Source: Cylicocyclus nassatus (lineage: Eukaryota > Nematoda > Chromadorea > Rhabditida > Strongylidae). Taken from it: a stretch of 64,000 nt of DNA. The notes under the pieces were generated by a model, which had not been told where the DNA came from, did no database searches, and worked only from the letters and a program-made list of their open reading frames with translations. The position numbers and the translations under genes are program-made. This document shows positions 11,844-23,580 of the stretch, piece by piece (within the stretch, counting starts at the first letter, position 1; the number at the start of each line of letters is the position of its first letter). Location: assembly GCA_958299035.1 (NCBI GenBank), contig CATQJL010000112.1, forward strand, positions 4,510,123 through 4,574,122, given 5' to 3'.

Positions 11844-12297
11844 AGGCAGTGTCCGGGCAAAAACTCGATTTTGGGATTTTGTGCTTACCCGGGCCTATTC
11901 GCTACGCTGAATCCGAAAATGCACATTGGAGAGCGCGAAAATGGCGGAAAACGGCTCTAACACGGGAGGGAAATCAGCAGGTGGGCGAGGTCCTCCCCAC
12001 TGTGAATTCACGCTCCCAGCTTCCAGAGCGATCATTTCGGTTCCGATTTCAACTCATGCATTCGCACCTGGCCGGTGGAGATCTCAGGGTGTTAGAGGAA
12101 TTGGGGAGATCGCTCCAGAAGCTGGGACTGCGAAATTCACAGTGGGGAGGACCCCGCCCACTTTCGATCTCCCTCCTGCGTTAGAGCCCTTTTTTGCCGT
12201 TTTTGCGCTTTCCAATGTGGATTTTCGGATTCAGCATAGTGAATAGCCCCGGGTAAGCACAGAATCTCAAAATCGACTTTTTGCCCGGACACTGCCT
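11844..12297. mobile_element. TTAA-family MITE (copy 2, best-preserved flanks)
   Basis: The ends are AGGCAGTGTCCGGGCAAAAA and TTTTTGCCCGGACACTGCCT, flanked on both sides by intact TTAA. The internal arms are also partly inverted (CTCCCAGCTTCCAGAGCGAT against ATCGCTCCAGAAGCTGGGA). There is no ORF for a transposase. It is a good reference copy for the family. Confidence 0.88.
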
Positions 12298-12705
12298 TTA
12301 ATCTATCATGAATAAGAACAACTGCCGTATCCAACCGGCACTACCAAGCCAAAGCATCAAACGGTAGAACCCAAGAGCAGAACGAAGATACGACCATCAG
12401 AAAACGACAGGAACGAAACATCCAGTGATGTAATTGACAAATAGTTAGGACAGTCATGAAAAGAATTCACTCAATCTCGTTTTTCTAAGCTCTAGTTTGG
12501 AAGAAGTGTTTCCAAATTTACATGGAAAGAAGGAGAAGAGTTGTTCAATTTTTGAGATGTTTTTCATGAGCCTGGTTTTTCCAAACTCATGAAAAACATA
12601 TTCGATACTTGCCATGATGAAAGAATATATTGGTTTCAAACGGTTTACGGTAGAGAGTTGTTTCAACCAGCGGAAGAAGCACTGGTGGCACTGTAAAGAA
12701 GTTTA
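12298..12705. other. Intergenic, nothing recognised
   Basis: There is no supported gene. A short inverted motif (TTTTTCATGAGCCTGG...CTCATGAAAAA, about 12560-12597) is the only structure seen. Confidence 0.35.
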
Positions 12706-13582
12706 TTAGGTTGATGCAAAAATAGTGGCCGTTTTGCAAATTCTCACTTTGGTGTGCTATGTCTTTTTGAAATTTCTACATTGCTGAATGCGATAAACAC
12801 TATCGGAAGCAGCAAACTTTTGCAATACAGCGCACATTCATCTGTACTCATACACAAACGGGCAGAAAAGTCTGGAACGAAAAAAACCTTTTTTTCAAAT
12901 TTAAGACCCTGTTTTTGACATGTCCTAAGTCCCTTCAAAGTTTGTTAGTTTGCATGGAAAGTCGCCTATCTTGCAGCCACATGCTGGTAGGATAAAAAAG
13001 ATGAAAAAGCTTGGGTGAAGAAGATTTGCAAAAAGAAAAAACATTTTCCAGTAGGCCTCGAAGTCTCAAATTATAGAATTTTGTGATTTTCTGGGTACTG
13101 AACAGTTGGATGTTTTTGCAAAAAGTGTCAGCAGAATGCTCTACTTTTACATTTACATGAATGAGCAAAGCTTTGGCGATTGGCCTCCTTGAAAGAAGTC
13201 TGTGGGTTATAGAATGACCGCAACAGCTACCCAGTTAAGGTGCTGATATGAATCTGAATAATTTTTAAGAAAGCAACTGATTGTGCATTGTAGACAATTT
13301 CTTTTACATAAAGTAACTAGAATTTCGAAAAAGCGCCTTCATTTGCGCTTGGGTTCTGGCCAAAAAAGTGAATGCAATGAAATTCTGATTCTAAATGTGG
13401 TTATTCAAAGCTCTGCAAATTTTAATAGATGAGGCTTAAAACCTGCTTAAGCCGTCGTTGAATAGGGAATAACATGCGCTTCCCAGTGTTCTGTTGTAAC
13501 TGTTTTAAAGGAGATTTTGATGAAAAAAACTTGTCCTCAAAGAAGGTTTCGAAAAACGGTCTTTATGTTTGCATCAACTTAA
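12706..13582. mobile_element. Mariner-like MITE
   Basis: The left end TTAGGTTGATGCAAAAATAG pairs with the right end TGTTTGCATCAACTTAA. This is the TTAGGTTG(G/A)TGCAAAA terminus typical of mariner-family elements. The left flank is TA; the right flank reads TG, so the duplication has decayed. No D,D34D transposase was found in any frame. Confidence 0.7.
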
Positions 13583-14972
13583 TGCCTGGTTATCTCGTCC
13601 AAAATATCCATTTCCTGCTGTCTGCTCGTCTCAAAATCTAATGGAAGGAACTAAAACTGATCTCTTCCTCATGACATTCATAGTTCACTTCGCACGCTTT
13701 TGTAGAACTATTAATGAAATTTCAGTTTCAATGGATCTTGATGTATTGAACAAAGCAATATTAATTGGAGCAACTTTCCTTATTGTAAGCAGTGGCGTCT
13801 GAATTCCCGCGAAGAACAATAGTAAAATGTTCAGGACTATATGGAGTTTGAAAACCAGCAAATGCGTCAGTAACAGAATGATTTGACAGCTTTGCCTTCA
13901 AAAATAAATAATTTAATTATTGTCTGCTTACTGGTCATTTGAAATGCATTTATGACCAAAGGTGTGCAGTAATCATTTGTCCATGCCACTTGATTTAGTA
14001 CGAGCTGTGATACGCTTGCGACTGTGAATTACGGTGATGTTTGACACAGTCTGCTGCTGGAGCGATTCATCGAAGTTTGAGTTCCCATGCTACAAAGATC
14101 AAGGGCAGGCATTTTGCAATTATTTTCTGGCTCTTGTTCCGTTTAAATCGCCATTGTCGGAATTCGCAAACTACTTAACATATTCACGACAAGGGCGATT
14201 TTTCGATTACTGCCGTTTCGGACCAGAGCCTTCTTCGCTTTATCAAAGTTACGACCCACAACCCACCCATACCGTATTGTCTGAAATGGTAGTCTTTTTG
14301 GAAGAAATTCAAAACATGCCTCCGAAAATTTCCCCACAAGGGTCATCGAAGGTGCTGATTACCTAAATCTGTTTGGATACGGTAGTCATTCTGTAATAAC
14401 CCAACATCATGGATTTTCATGAGAAATTGTGCTTTGGAGTTTTTCACGTCCTAATCACGATTATAGTGTCCACTTTGTTCACTACTTTCCCACGGTGGGA
14501 CTACAGTAGCAGTACGGTAGAATTGTCGTGAGAATCAAGGAACTGATGTAAGAAGGTGGTATTAAAACTTGAGACTATCATTTTCGTAACCAGCATGCTA
14601 AAAAAGCTATATATGTAAGGTTTGAGCTTCCTGAGATGAACAATGCGGAAAATCAATAAAATCAATATAACCGATAATTTTTGATGGGCTGACATCAGTC
14701 TCGTGCCCTCCCTGTATTTATCGTGCATGTGAACTTGAATTTTCAAAAATAGCACCACTCTGCGAAATTGAGCTAAAGTCTGTGCCTTACCTCTATGTAC
14801 AGTCCCACCGTGACATTACCTTACAGTATCCCAAACCCGGACCACTCTGGCTGGAGCTTCGCCAATGTGTCCCCAACATGTATCAGAACCCCGTATTCCA
14901 TAATATAGGCAAAGCTAGAGCTTCAGGAATCTTACGACCCACCGGTGGGTCGTATTGTCGTGAATGTGTTAA
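13583..14972. other. Intergenic, nothing recognised
   Basis: The frames at 13569-13802 and 14034-14366 (77 and 110 codons) have no recognisable domain, no convincing splice context and no paralogue in the window. I would not call a gene here. Confidence 0.35.
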
Positions 14973-15375
14973 AGGCAGCGGCTCGGCAGATTCTCGACTT
15001 GATGTTTTTTTGCTTACCAGGGGTAATTCAAGGCGCTGGCCCAAAGACCACCTTGAAGAGCGCGAAAATGACAAAAACCACCATTTCTCGAGGCTTCTCA
15101 TTTTGGATGTGGACGAGTGGAGCACTTCCCACCATGTTAAAGAGGCAGAATCGTTGCGGGAACCTCGCAATTATAACATTGCGGCATGCCTTCTCTGACG
15201 GGTCAGGGAGAATCGCAAGCTCGTCCGCGCGTATTAGAATGGTTTGCGCGTAACTGGGTATTCTAGGCAAGGACAGCATGCTGTGCGCTTGGACCTGCTC
15301 TGTTCTCATGTTTGTGGTGCAAGCAATCTTCCATGTCAAAATTTCGGGATGTTCGGTTTTGGCGAGCTGCTGCCT
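14973..15375. mobile_element. TTAA-family MITE (copy 3)
   Basis: The left end AGGCAGCGGCTCGGCAGA pairs with the right end TGGCGAGCTGCTGCCT; both flanks are TTAA. The right-hand TTAA (15376-15379) is shared with the next element, so the two lie directly back to back. Their interiors share an inverted stretch (GACAGCATGCTGTGCGC here, GCGCACAGCATGC at about 15463). Confidence 0.75.
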
Positions 15376-15379
15376 TTAA

Positions 15380-16581
15380 GGGCAGTGGCTCGGCAAAATC
15401 GAACACCTTGAATTATATGGAAGGTTGCTTGTACCCCAAACACGAGAATGGAGCAGGTCCGAGCGCACAGCATGCAATCCCTGTCTAAAAAATTGTTCCT
15501 AAACCCGTGCGCGCAAGCCATTCTTACACGCGCTAGGACGAGCTTGCGATATCCCTTAGGCTTGAGATATACCTGACGATAGAGGTATAGCGGGTGTTGG
15601 CGAATCGCTGATGTCTGCGCTGCCTTTAGCTGCTCGTGGCTGCTGCGCTGGGTACGCTTTGAGTGCATGAACGAAGTAGCCTTACCCATTACTATGCTTA
15701 GCTTAGGCCATTATGAAAGTAAGTCTTGAGAACTACCAAAATTGAAAAATATGATTACATGAGATCCAAAAAAGTCATCCTGTTTATCAACAATTTTTTC
15801 TTAAGTAGCATAAAATGGCAAACCAAGTATTGCATCTACTGAGTAAATAATCATTTGACAAATATCCAAACGAGTGTCGCAAAAGAACTTGATGTGTGCT
15901 TGAAACAAAAACCGAACAATCTAGGTCATAGCTGCCGTTAATGTATTGCGGTGTATTGGTAACATCCCACTAAATCGTTGAAATCCTCTAGCTTTTCATT
16001 GTTGCTCCTTTGACTTCACTTTTGCTTCGCAAAAGTTCTGTGCAGTCGTTCGGATCCAATTCCTTGTCGACTTTGTCAATTCTTCAATGAACTTCTTATT
16101 GACCCATTGCGTTTTGGTCTTGCAAATTTGTCATGGTTCAGTATCGAAACAAGTTCTAGAAATCCTTCAGAAGTTCAAAAATATGTTAAAAATGGACAAA
16201 TCCGAGCAAAAACAGCGTTAGCAGCATGGAGCAGCTGAAAGAAGCTCACCAAAAGTGAGCTTCATATCGCGTAGCAGCGAAGAGCAGCGAGGAGCAGCAA
16301 CGAGCAGCAAGCAGCAGCGCAGAGCAGCGCAGCATCGCTAGTTATAGCGGGTCTGTTTCGCGTTGGCTGCAGCAGCTAGGAGCAGCAGCGTCGCCTGGCG
16401 TCAATCGATACGCACAAAAGACGTTGCTGCTCGCAGCGTCTTATCGTCATCTATAGCCACCCATCGTCAGGTATATCTCAAGCCTTACGCCGTCAAAAGC
16501 GGCATGCCGCAAATTCAGCTCGTCGAATTACTCCAGGTAAGCGAAAGAACCAAAGGTCGAGGATTTGCCGAGCCACTAGCT
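15380..16581. mobile_element. TTAA-family MITE (copy 4), 1.2 kb with foreign interior
   Basis: The left end is GGGCAGTGGCTCGGCAAAAT and the right end ATTTGCCGAGCCACTAGCT, flanked by TTAA on both sides. Inner arms are inverted (GGCTTGAGATATACCTGACG near 15558, CGTCAGGTATATCTCAAGCC near 16466). An unrelated AT-rich stretch of about 550 bases (15670-16215) sits between the arms and is probably a later insertion. A GCAGCR-rich simple repeat (AGCAGCGAAGAGCAGCGAGG and similar) occupies about 16220-16400. Confidence 0.7.
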
Positions 16582-16740
16582 TTAAGGGACTTTTAGACTT
16601 GTTCAGCTTTAGAATCAATAATTAATCAATTATTAATTAATTATCAATTAGGGAATTAGTAATCTTTGATACGACTGATGTTCCAGCTATATCGTCTTCT
16701 TCTGCAAAATGTCGACTGTAAAAGCACACTCTCCTATTGA

Positions 16741-17196
16741 AGGCAGTGGCTCGGGAAAATTGCGACTGCGAGCTTTCCACGACTTCATGGCCTTCTGGAC
16801 CAGCTGAGTCCAGTACTGCTCTTGAAAAGTCAAAAAAGTGCTTTTTTGGCGTTTCCGGGCCTTGGAGATTGCTGGAGGGGCGGGGCGAGGGATTCACCCC
16901 AAAAGGAGCAACTGGCTGCTGGAGACTGTAACTCATCTATTTCGATGGCAATTGGCTGATCAGCCTGGGCAGCCATCGCGATACAGTTTGCCGCCAAAAT
17001 AGGTGGAGTTACAGTCTCCTGCAGCCGGTTGCTCATTTGGGGTGAATCCCTCACCCCGCCCTTCCAGCAATCTCGAAGGCCCGCAAACGCCAAAAAAGCA
17101 CTTTTTTGACTTTTCAAGAGCAGTACTGGACTCAGCTGGTCCAGAAGGCCCTGTAGTCAAGTCCGCAGTCGCAATTTTCCCGAGCCACCACTGCCT
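16741..17196. mobile_element. TTAA-family MITE (copy 5), near-perfect long hairpin
   Basis: The flanks are TTGA and TTAA. The two arms, 16741-16935 and 17003-17196, are inverted copies of each other along almost their whole length (for example GGGTGAATCCCTCACCCCGC against GGGGCGAGGGATTCACCCC), with a spacer of about 65 bases. RNA read through it would form a long duplex. Confidence 0.8.
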
Positions 17197-17499
17197 TTAA
17201 GAACCGATCAACACTTAGGAAGATGCCATTGCTTTGTAAACTCAAAAAATCCGAGATTGTATGCAGCATTGAAACAATGCCTATCTGAATAGATGCTGAC
17301 TATGCGGTGTTGCAGACCATTATACCAGTAACTGAGCTCTCACTTCTTCAAGACTCAATGACATTGCCTCGATCTCAGAAATCGGAAAGGCTCTGATATA
17401 GGGCCAACTCAATAGTCTCAAATTTGTTGGCGGCAATCAACGCCTCCTATGTCTTGCGCCATGACTTCGGTTACATTCTCACCAATAAAGGCAGAGCTT

Positions 17500-19560
17500 G
17501 CTCGATCTTCCATACTTTTGCAGTCGATGACTGTCTTCCTCGACCGAAGGTGCGATTCGACGAAAGCAAGAAAGCCTGCCCACTTTCGCAAGAGGTAGGG
17601 AAAAGTCATTTACGACGGTCACAAGATTGGGGAGCTTAAATCAAGATGTGGACGACCCATCAGGAAGAGCAAGTACGACTGGGACCAGCTCACGAGGATT
17701 GCGAGCCTGCCAAGAGCCTAGGGCGAGTGGTCTCAATGACTTCTGGAAGAAACTTGAAACGCATCTCGAAGACACCGAAAAGGAGCTCGAAAAAAGTCCC
17801 AAGAAATGCATATGACCACAGTGGATATCACGCGTACTGCTGGCAGCAGTATTGAGCGAAGACGGGTTCCTAACTTCTTCCTGGCATGAGACGTAAGCGT
17901 GAACTTCTATACCAGCCTCTTTTGCTCACCAGCACCCGTGCCGATGACCGCTGTTCTCACTGGAGAAGTACTAACGCGCTTCTATCTGCGCAGTGCGATC
18001 CCATCAAAACGTGCAGGCTCCTGGACCAGATCATCTTCTCGTCAAACTTCCGTGAGCCGGAGGACAAAGTCTAAAAACAATTACCAACCAACGGAGGATT
18101 TCAAGAATGGTCCTCCTTGAAAAGGCGAGCGGGAAGATCTTCCGAACTACTGTTCAATATACGTTGGGGGGGGGGGAGAGAGAAACTCCGCCAGAAGCCG
18201 CCTGCGCTGACAACTGCTCCTTTCGCAATGTTGTAGCATGTCGATGCGGGACCGGTAGTCCGCAGAGGCCGGACTGGCGGGGTTCGTTCCTCGACTCATT
18301 CCTGCTGGGTGGGGGAACGAAAGCCGCCAGTTTGAGCCGCCTCCGCGGACTGCTGGTCCTGGAACTACATGCAACAACACTGCGAAAGGACCAGTTGGCC
18401 GCGAAAGGCGGCTGAAGCTGGCGGCTTTCGTTCCCCCACCCATTCCTGCTGAGTGTACTGCAAAGCTTTACGAAGAAAGGTTATCCTTCGGATTTCTAAC
18501 ACTGCATCAAACCCAGTCTCAAGAATAAGCTAACTTCGCAAAGAATCTGTGCGTAGACCACATCTATGACTGTTTCAACTGCCAAAGAAGTACGCAGAGA
18601 TACCGACTACCTTCAGTCCTAACCTTTGTCGACGAGAAAGCCTTTGAGAGCGTCGAAACCAACACCATCTTATCAGTGCGTCGATCAAGGAGTATGCCAA
18701 CTTGTGTGAGGACGCTAACCAACTGCTACAAAGACTTACGGATCCGACCATCTCATTTAGGAAGGGGGTTCGACGGAGCGACACAATATCGCCGGTTCAC
18801 CGTGGCCTTACAGTGGTTGATGAAGTCATGCTGGAACGAAGAAGGCCTGAGAGGTGGTGGATTTCAATAGTACCTTTGTTTTGCGGACGACATCATCCTG
18901 TTTGCAAGCAGGAACAGGAGACGATGCTGAAAGAACTTAACGACGTAAAAGAAGACCGCTTTGAGAGTTTTCCAAAAAGACCTCAAAACCCTCTGCAAAG
19001 ATGAAGAAGTTGAGCTGGAAGGCACATACATCATGAAGACGTTTTCTGAGTGTATCTCGGACGTTCGATGAGCATGGAGAATTACTTTAGTTAAGGATTT
19101 GACAGGAGAAGAAAAGCACCTGGACCGCCTGCCGGCCTCTGAAGGAAGACGCTGATCAACTGATGGACTCGGAGCTTCCACCCTTCCTTCGACTCAAAAC
19201 GTTTTCCCAGCGCGCACATCAGATTTGGGCCAGCATTGTAGCCACAAACGTTGGAGCGCAGCCTTCTGAAGACGACCCGACAGAAGCACATCTCGTCGGA
19301 CGTCGCAGTGTGGATACAGGAAGAATAGCCCGGCTCCGTGACCCAGCATACCTTGCAAAAGCGAAGCTTAATGGGCCAGTCAATGATAAACAGACGAGAT
19401 GAACACTAAGAATATAGGAATTCCTTGCGAAGCACGTCCTCGAGGAAGACTGTCAACGAGATGAGCAGACGTTTCGTGGAAGGGATGTTAGGAATTCAGC
19501 TAGATGACCTTTTCTCAACGGTCAGCACATAGAACGACTTCAATATTTGAGCTTAAAACT
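17500..19560 (+). pseudogene. RTE-type non-LTR retrotransposon relic (copy 1)
   Basis: Fragments of one long polyprotein appear in order but in changing frames. There is a linker with GLRAC near 17690, a segment with NFYTSLF near 17900, a reverse transcriptase palm with FVDEKAFESVET near 18628-18663, the catalytic FADDIILF near 18878-18902, and a C-terminal piece with RLRDPAYLAKAK near 19330-19370. This is the order expected for nematode RTE-clade elements, which copy themselves by target-primed reverse transcription. Many stops and frameshifts make it inactive. A separate fold-back of about 130 bases (18310-18441, GGGTGGGGGAACGAAAGCCG and its inverse) is inserted in the middle. Confidence 0.7.
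18310..18441. repeat. Small fold-back insertion inside the LINE relic
   Basis: GGTGGGGGAACGAAAGCCGCC at the left is repeated inverted as GGCGGCTTTCGTTCCCCCACC at the right, with further inner pairing (AGTTTGAGCCGCC...). It interrupts the RTE relic between the linker and palm regions. Confidence 0.7.
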
Positions 19561-20246
19561 CCGTGGTTTTGTTACCGTAAGCCTATCGTATCAAGTGCAG
19601 AGGCCAAGTAGCACGTCACAATGACCTTCGTGATCGGTAACATCCGTACTTCCTAACATTTGCTTTTTTGCAACGTTCCGAAAGCAGCGTGGAATCCAGC
19701 GAACTTTCTTAGGGCAAACAAAAGTACTCTGTGCTACACATGCACTGAAACTTCATCTAATTTTTCTGTTGTTCGTTTCGAAATTTTCGACCAATCAGGA
19801 ACATGACCAGTAAGAGACTTGCACATGCACGTGACTAGGACACGCCCCTTATCGATTGGATGCGATATGAAGGTTTTCTACGAAGCAGCCCATCATGTAC
19901 GCGCTTAACATGCTATAAGGGCTGCCATTCAGCGACGAGAGCTGTGCTGGCGGGAAACGTGCATTTGCGTTCTCGATCGATAATCCCTGCGTCGCTGCTC
20001 TTGACTCTCTCGGTCTCATTTCGTTATTTCGTCATTTTCGCTTTAGAGCAGACCTTGGAGGGTTCTTGTTTTTCTAATGTTTTTCAAAGAGTTCTGTAGG
20101 TGGTAGCTTGTGCTCGCTGTTCATTTGAATGCCTGATATTCAGTCGGATTTCATCACAACTTGTCACCTGATTGACTTTGCGCGCGTGATAACTGTAGTG
20201 ATGTTGCTGTTTTTACGATAAACCAAGTGATACTTTTAGTATAACA
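19561..20246. other. Upstream region of the SUMO gene
   Basis: No other gene is seen. The sequence just before the SUMO start contains TGATACTTTTAG (ending at 20239), a good nematode splice acceptor lying 7 bases before the ATG. It fits SL1 trans-splicing of the mRNA, as is usual for nematode housekeeping genes. Confidence 0.45.
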
Positions 20247-22721
20247 ATGGCAGACAACGGCAGTAGCGATGCACCAGCAGCCGCTGGAGATTCCAATGTT
20301 GAATACATCAAACTGAAAGTAGTGGGACAGGTACGCATTTTCATAGTATACAAAGTTCAGTAATAACAGGCTCAATTGCATCGTTAAGGACTCGAACGAA
20401 GTTCATTTCCGCGTGAAGAATGGAACTGCAATGGGCAAGCTGAAGAAATCGTATGCAGATCGTACCGGTGTCGCTGTTTCATCCTTGCGGTAAGGTTTTC
20501 AACAACTTCATAATAAGCAGATATTACATCCTCTCTTGCGCTTCGTCACTGAAATCAGTTGCTTACGTTCCTTCGTTACAAAACAAACTCGATCAATCGT
20601 ATATTCTACAAGAATCATCTGTAAATGGGATACAGTGTGTATTCTTTTCAGCTTCCTGTTCGACGGTCGCAGAATCAACGATGACGATACCCCAAAGACG
20701 TTGGAAATGGAAGAGGACGATGTAATTGAGGTACTTCAACGTTTTTTTTTTTAAATATTATGGACGATCGTTTTTCCCCAATACTTCTCAGTGACTGCCA
20801 ATGTCTAAGTTAAGCCTTATGTCCATACAATCAAATTCATCGCTGTATGCAGTTGAAAGTTTGTAATGTTTGGGAAGATATTGCTCGTCTTTTGGCGCGA
20901 TGTGCACAGTACTCGAAATTCGAAGTTCTTCAAGTCCAGCGATTACAAACACATGCGAAGTTCAGTTCTTGCGAATTATTAAGGCAAAATATACCTGAAA
21001 GTCTGGTCTTTTCTGGAAATACCTTCAGGATTGCGAGCAGCTAAGATCACTTTTTTTGCTTGGGAAAGTGCAATGCTAGTTTTCCCATTGTGTTTTTCGC
21101 TGGGAGAAACTTGGCTCGGTGTTTGTTCAACTGACGTGAAGCCAAGAGCGCACACACATTTTTGCTTCATAGCTGTGTGGATCAAGTTATAGTGAAAAGC
21201 TTTTCTTCTGGCAGATACGCGTCGTACAAATTCACATTATTTGTAGAATTAGGATACACGCAAGTCCTTACTGTTCTCGTAATTGTACGCTGTAATCTCT
21301 CAAGCTACTATAGGCCTCTCGCTTTCGGCCCTTCCCGCTTACATACTCAGAATGAGCTCACCATCGAATCAGTGAGGAACTTATGATCAGCGTGCTTCAT
21401 TAGGCAAGAAAAAGTGGAATTCTAGATTCCGAGTTTGTTTGTTAACAGTGAAGTGGTAATACTCACACTTTCACATCAGAAAGGAACATCAAATGGGAAT
21501 GGCTACGGATTATGGGTCGCGTGCGCAGTGCTGATAATCGCGTGTTCATTACTTTCATTTTTATTTGATGCGTTTTTTGCGTGCATGTGAGCTCTAGAGT
21601 GAAGAGATATAGTACTTTTTGCTTGAGCGTCTTGAGCCTCGGGCTTACTTAGGTCGCTCAAAAGCGCTCAAACTTCTCTAACCTCTCCTCACTCTCATCT
21701 CCTCACACGAGAAAGTGAAGAAACACTCAGAGAATTTTGGCCGCTTTTGGGCGAAGTCTGACCAGGTCCTTAGCGCGATCTCAGTCGCCGCGCGATTTGG
21801 CATTTTCTAAATTATAATTTTTTGAGCGTCTGTGTGACGGAATGTAGGGTATTTCATCAAGTTACGAAAGCTATATTTCACACATTCAAAGTTTACTGGT
21901 GTGGATGTGAAGGCATCGGGCAAGGTGCCAAATCGTCTGGCGTCTTGAGGTAGGTGCCAGACGAATATTTTGTTCAGCTGCGTTCAGCTGCAAAAGGCGC
22001 CCAGAGTAACGTTGATTCTGCGCGGACTGCAGCTGAAGCAAGCCTTGGCAGCAGTAGAGATTATGCAGCAGACATTAATTCTGCGCGCCCTCTGCAGCTG
22101 AACGAAGCTGAACAAAATATTCGCTTACTCTGGCACCTACCTGAGGCACATGCCATACTCGATCCACTTCGTTATTGGTCAGATCAGCAAACTGATCAAT
22201 ATCAAAGCGGAAGTTCACATGATCCACTTCATCCACTCCACTGTAGGTCAGCTTACTTATTGACCAATAGCGATGTTGATGATGGATCAAGCGGATAAAG
22301 TATGGCGTGTGGCTGAATCGCACGAGGTATGCGCGAACCCCTTATACTCTTGTGATGTTTGGGTGGGCGCAAACGTAGTCGAATTTCTTGTCACGTATAG
22401 TAGGCCCTATACTTCAATATGTCCATAATTGATTATGCGTGCATATCTCTTTTGAGTAGTCGTTGTTGATTCATTAGGTACGGTTTGTTCAAGTAACCGA
22501 TTAGCCTTCCTCAGTGTTTGAGAGCTCACAGAACCCGTTAGAGCAAAGTCTTGCGAGTATGTACGGGGCATGAGCGCGTAATGACAGAGCAGAGTTGGTG
22601 GATTGTATAGTCGATCAAGTTTGATTTTAGCGGGAAGGAGGCGAATCTCGTGTCTATCTATTTTCCTCTCCAAAATACTCCTTTTCAGGTTTATCAAGAA
22701 CAGCTTGGTGGATGTTATTGA
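20247..22721 (+). CDS. smo-1: SUMO (small ubiquitin-like modifier)
   Basis: Four exons, 20247-20330, 20389-20489, 20652-20730 and 22689-22721, join in phase (0, 2, 0) into a 98-residue protein. SUMO is attached to lysines of target proteins by the Aos1/Uba2 and Ubc9 enzymes and controls chromatin, transport and cell division, mostly in the nucleus. After a short acidic N-terminus (1-18) the ubiquitin fold starts EYIKLKVVGQ and continues with SNEVHFRVK, SYADRTGV, LRFLFDGRRI and DDTPKTLEM, matching Caenorhabditis SMO-1 almost residue for residue. The C-terminus is QLGG-CY: the diglycine (95-96) is the conjugation site and the last two residues must be removed by a ULP protease. Intron 3 is long (about 1.96 kb) and carries two MITEs. 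AATAAA follows at 22890. Nothing suggests loss of function. Confidence 0.96.
21952..22139. mobile_element. Small MITE, family X, in smo-1 intron 3
   Basis: The ends are AGGTGCCAGACGAATATTTT and AAAATATTCGCTTACTCTGGCACCT, inverted. The arms also share CAGCTGCGTTCAGCTGC-like sequence. The same termini occur at 24136-24264 in an intron of the prolidase gene. Confidence 0.65.
22144..22314. mobile_element. Small MITE, family Y, in smo-1 intron 3
   Basis: The ends AGGCACATGCCATACTCGAT and GATAAAGTATGGCGTGTGGCT are inverted; the interior holds ATTGGTCAG and TTGACCAAT. A second copy lies at 48299-48490. It abuts the family X copy with only a few bases between. Confidence 0.65.
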
Positions 22722-22889
22722 GACCTCCTTTGGATTTCACAACCGGTATTCATCGTATCTCGCATCTTTTGTTTGTTCTCATTCCTACTTCGCTACTGTT
22801 AACGATTGTACAGAAGAACCTAATCCCATCTGCTATATATTGGTTCTTTATATATCGTCGCATTCTGTAAGAAGATGTCTTGTTGTATC

Positions 22890-22895
22890 AATAAA
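22890..22895 (+). terminator. Poly(A) signal of smo-1
   Basis: AATAAA, 168 bases after the SUMO stop codon and the first canonical signal downstream. Confidence 0.7.
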
Positions 22896-23103
22896 GGATA
22901 CAAATATTTGTTTGAATGACATGTTAATCTGTGAAGTGCTTAAACGAGTTCCCGCTTATCGGTTGAAACCGTCGGAATTTCCGTTGGGGAGGGGAACGTA
23001 GCTTATGTGAAGCTTATTTTGCAAAAATGTAGGGATCTGAAGCCGCCTATACATCTCGAGCCTTTACCATGAAGTTTACTGAGCTTTTTCGAAGTTTGAA
23101 GCT

Positions 23104-23149
23104 AAAATCCGCTTTTTTACCGTAATCATACGGTAAAAAAGCGGATTTT
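23104..23149. repeat. Perfect 21-bp hairpin between convergent genes
   Basis: AAAATCCGCTTTTTTACCGT plus one A pairs without mismatch with its inverse, around the 4-base loop ATCA. It lies between the poly(A) signals of smo-1 (22890) and prolidase (23359-23364, minus strand). Confidence 0.85.
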
Positions 23150-23358
23150 CGGCAGTTTCTGTGAGTGCTTCAAAAACTTCGAACTACTAGTCGATACCAC
23201 ATCGACCTTATTCTTGCACTTGTATATGCGACTCAGTATAGACTTGATGGATGCCTCTCATAGTAGACCCTGCGAGTCACTTCAAAGTATAGCGAGCACA
23301 ATAACGTGTTGCCCACCTTCAGCGTTGACATTGACGGTAAATTCAGTCTTAGCTGTTG

Positions 23359-23364
23359 TTTATT
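23359..23364 (-). terminator. Poly(A) signal of the prolidase gene
   Basis: TTTATT on the plus strand reads AATAAA on the minus strand, about 217 bases past the prolidase stop codon. Confidence 0.55.
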
Positions 23365-23580
23365 AGATTCAGCTTTTTAGGTCTTCGTCAAATCAAAGAA
23401 TCAACAGAATTTTTTTGCAACACTTCGACGAGATTATCGTATTGTATCAATACAACAAAGCTTTATCACAGACATCTGGAGGCACAAGTGACCAAAGTAG
23501 ACTTCAAAATTATTGCAAAAACCATGTTTACAATACAAATATTAGCAGAATTCGGTAAGTAATGTCCGGTAGTTTCCAAG

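Noticed and set aside
16220..16400. Trinucleotide (GCA)n coding repeat.
   Set aside because: It lies in the arm of a TTAA MITE with no open gene around it.
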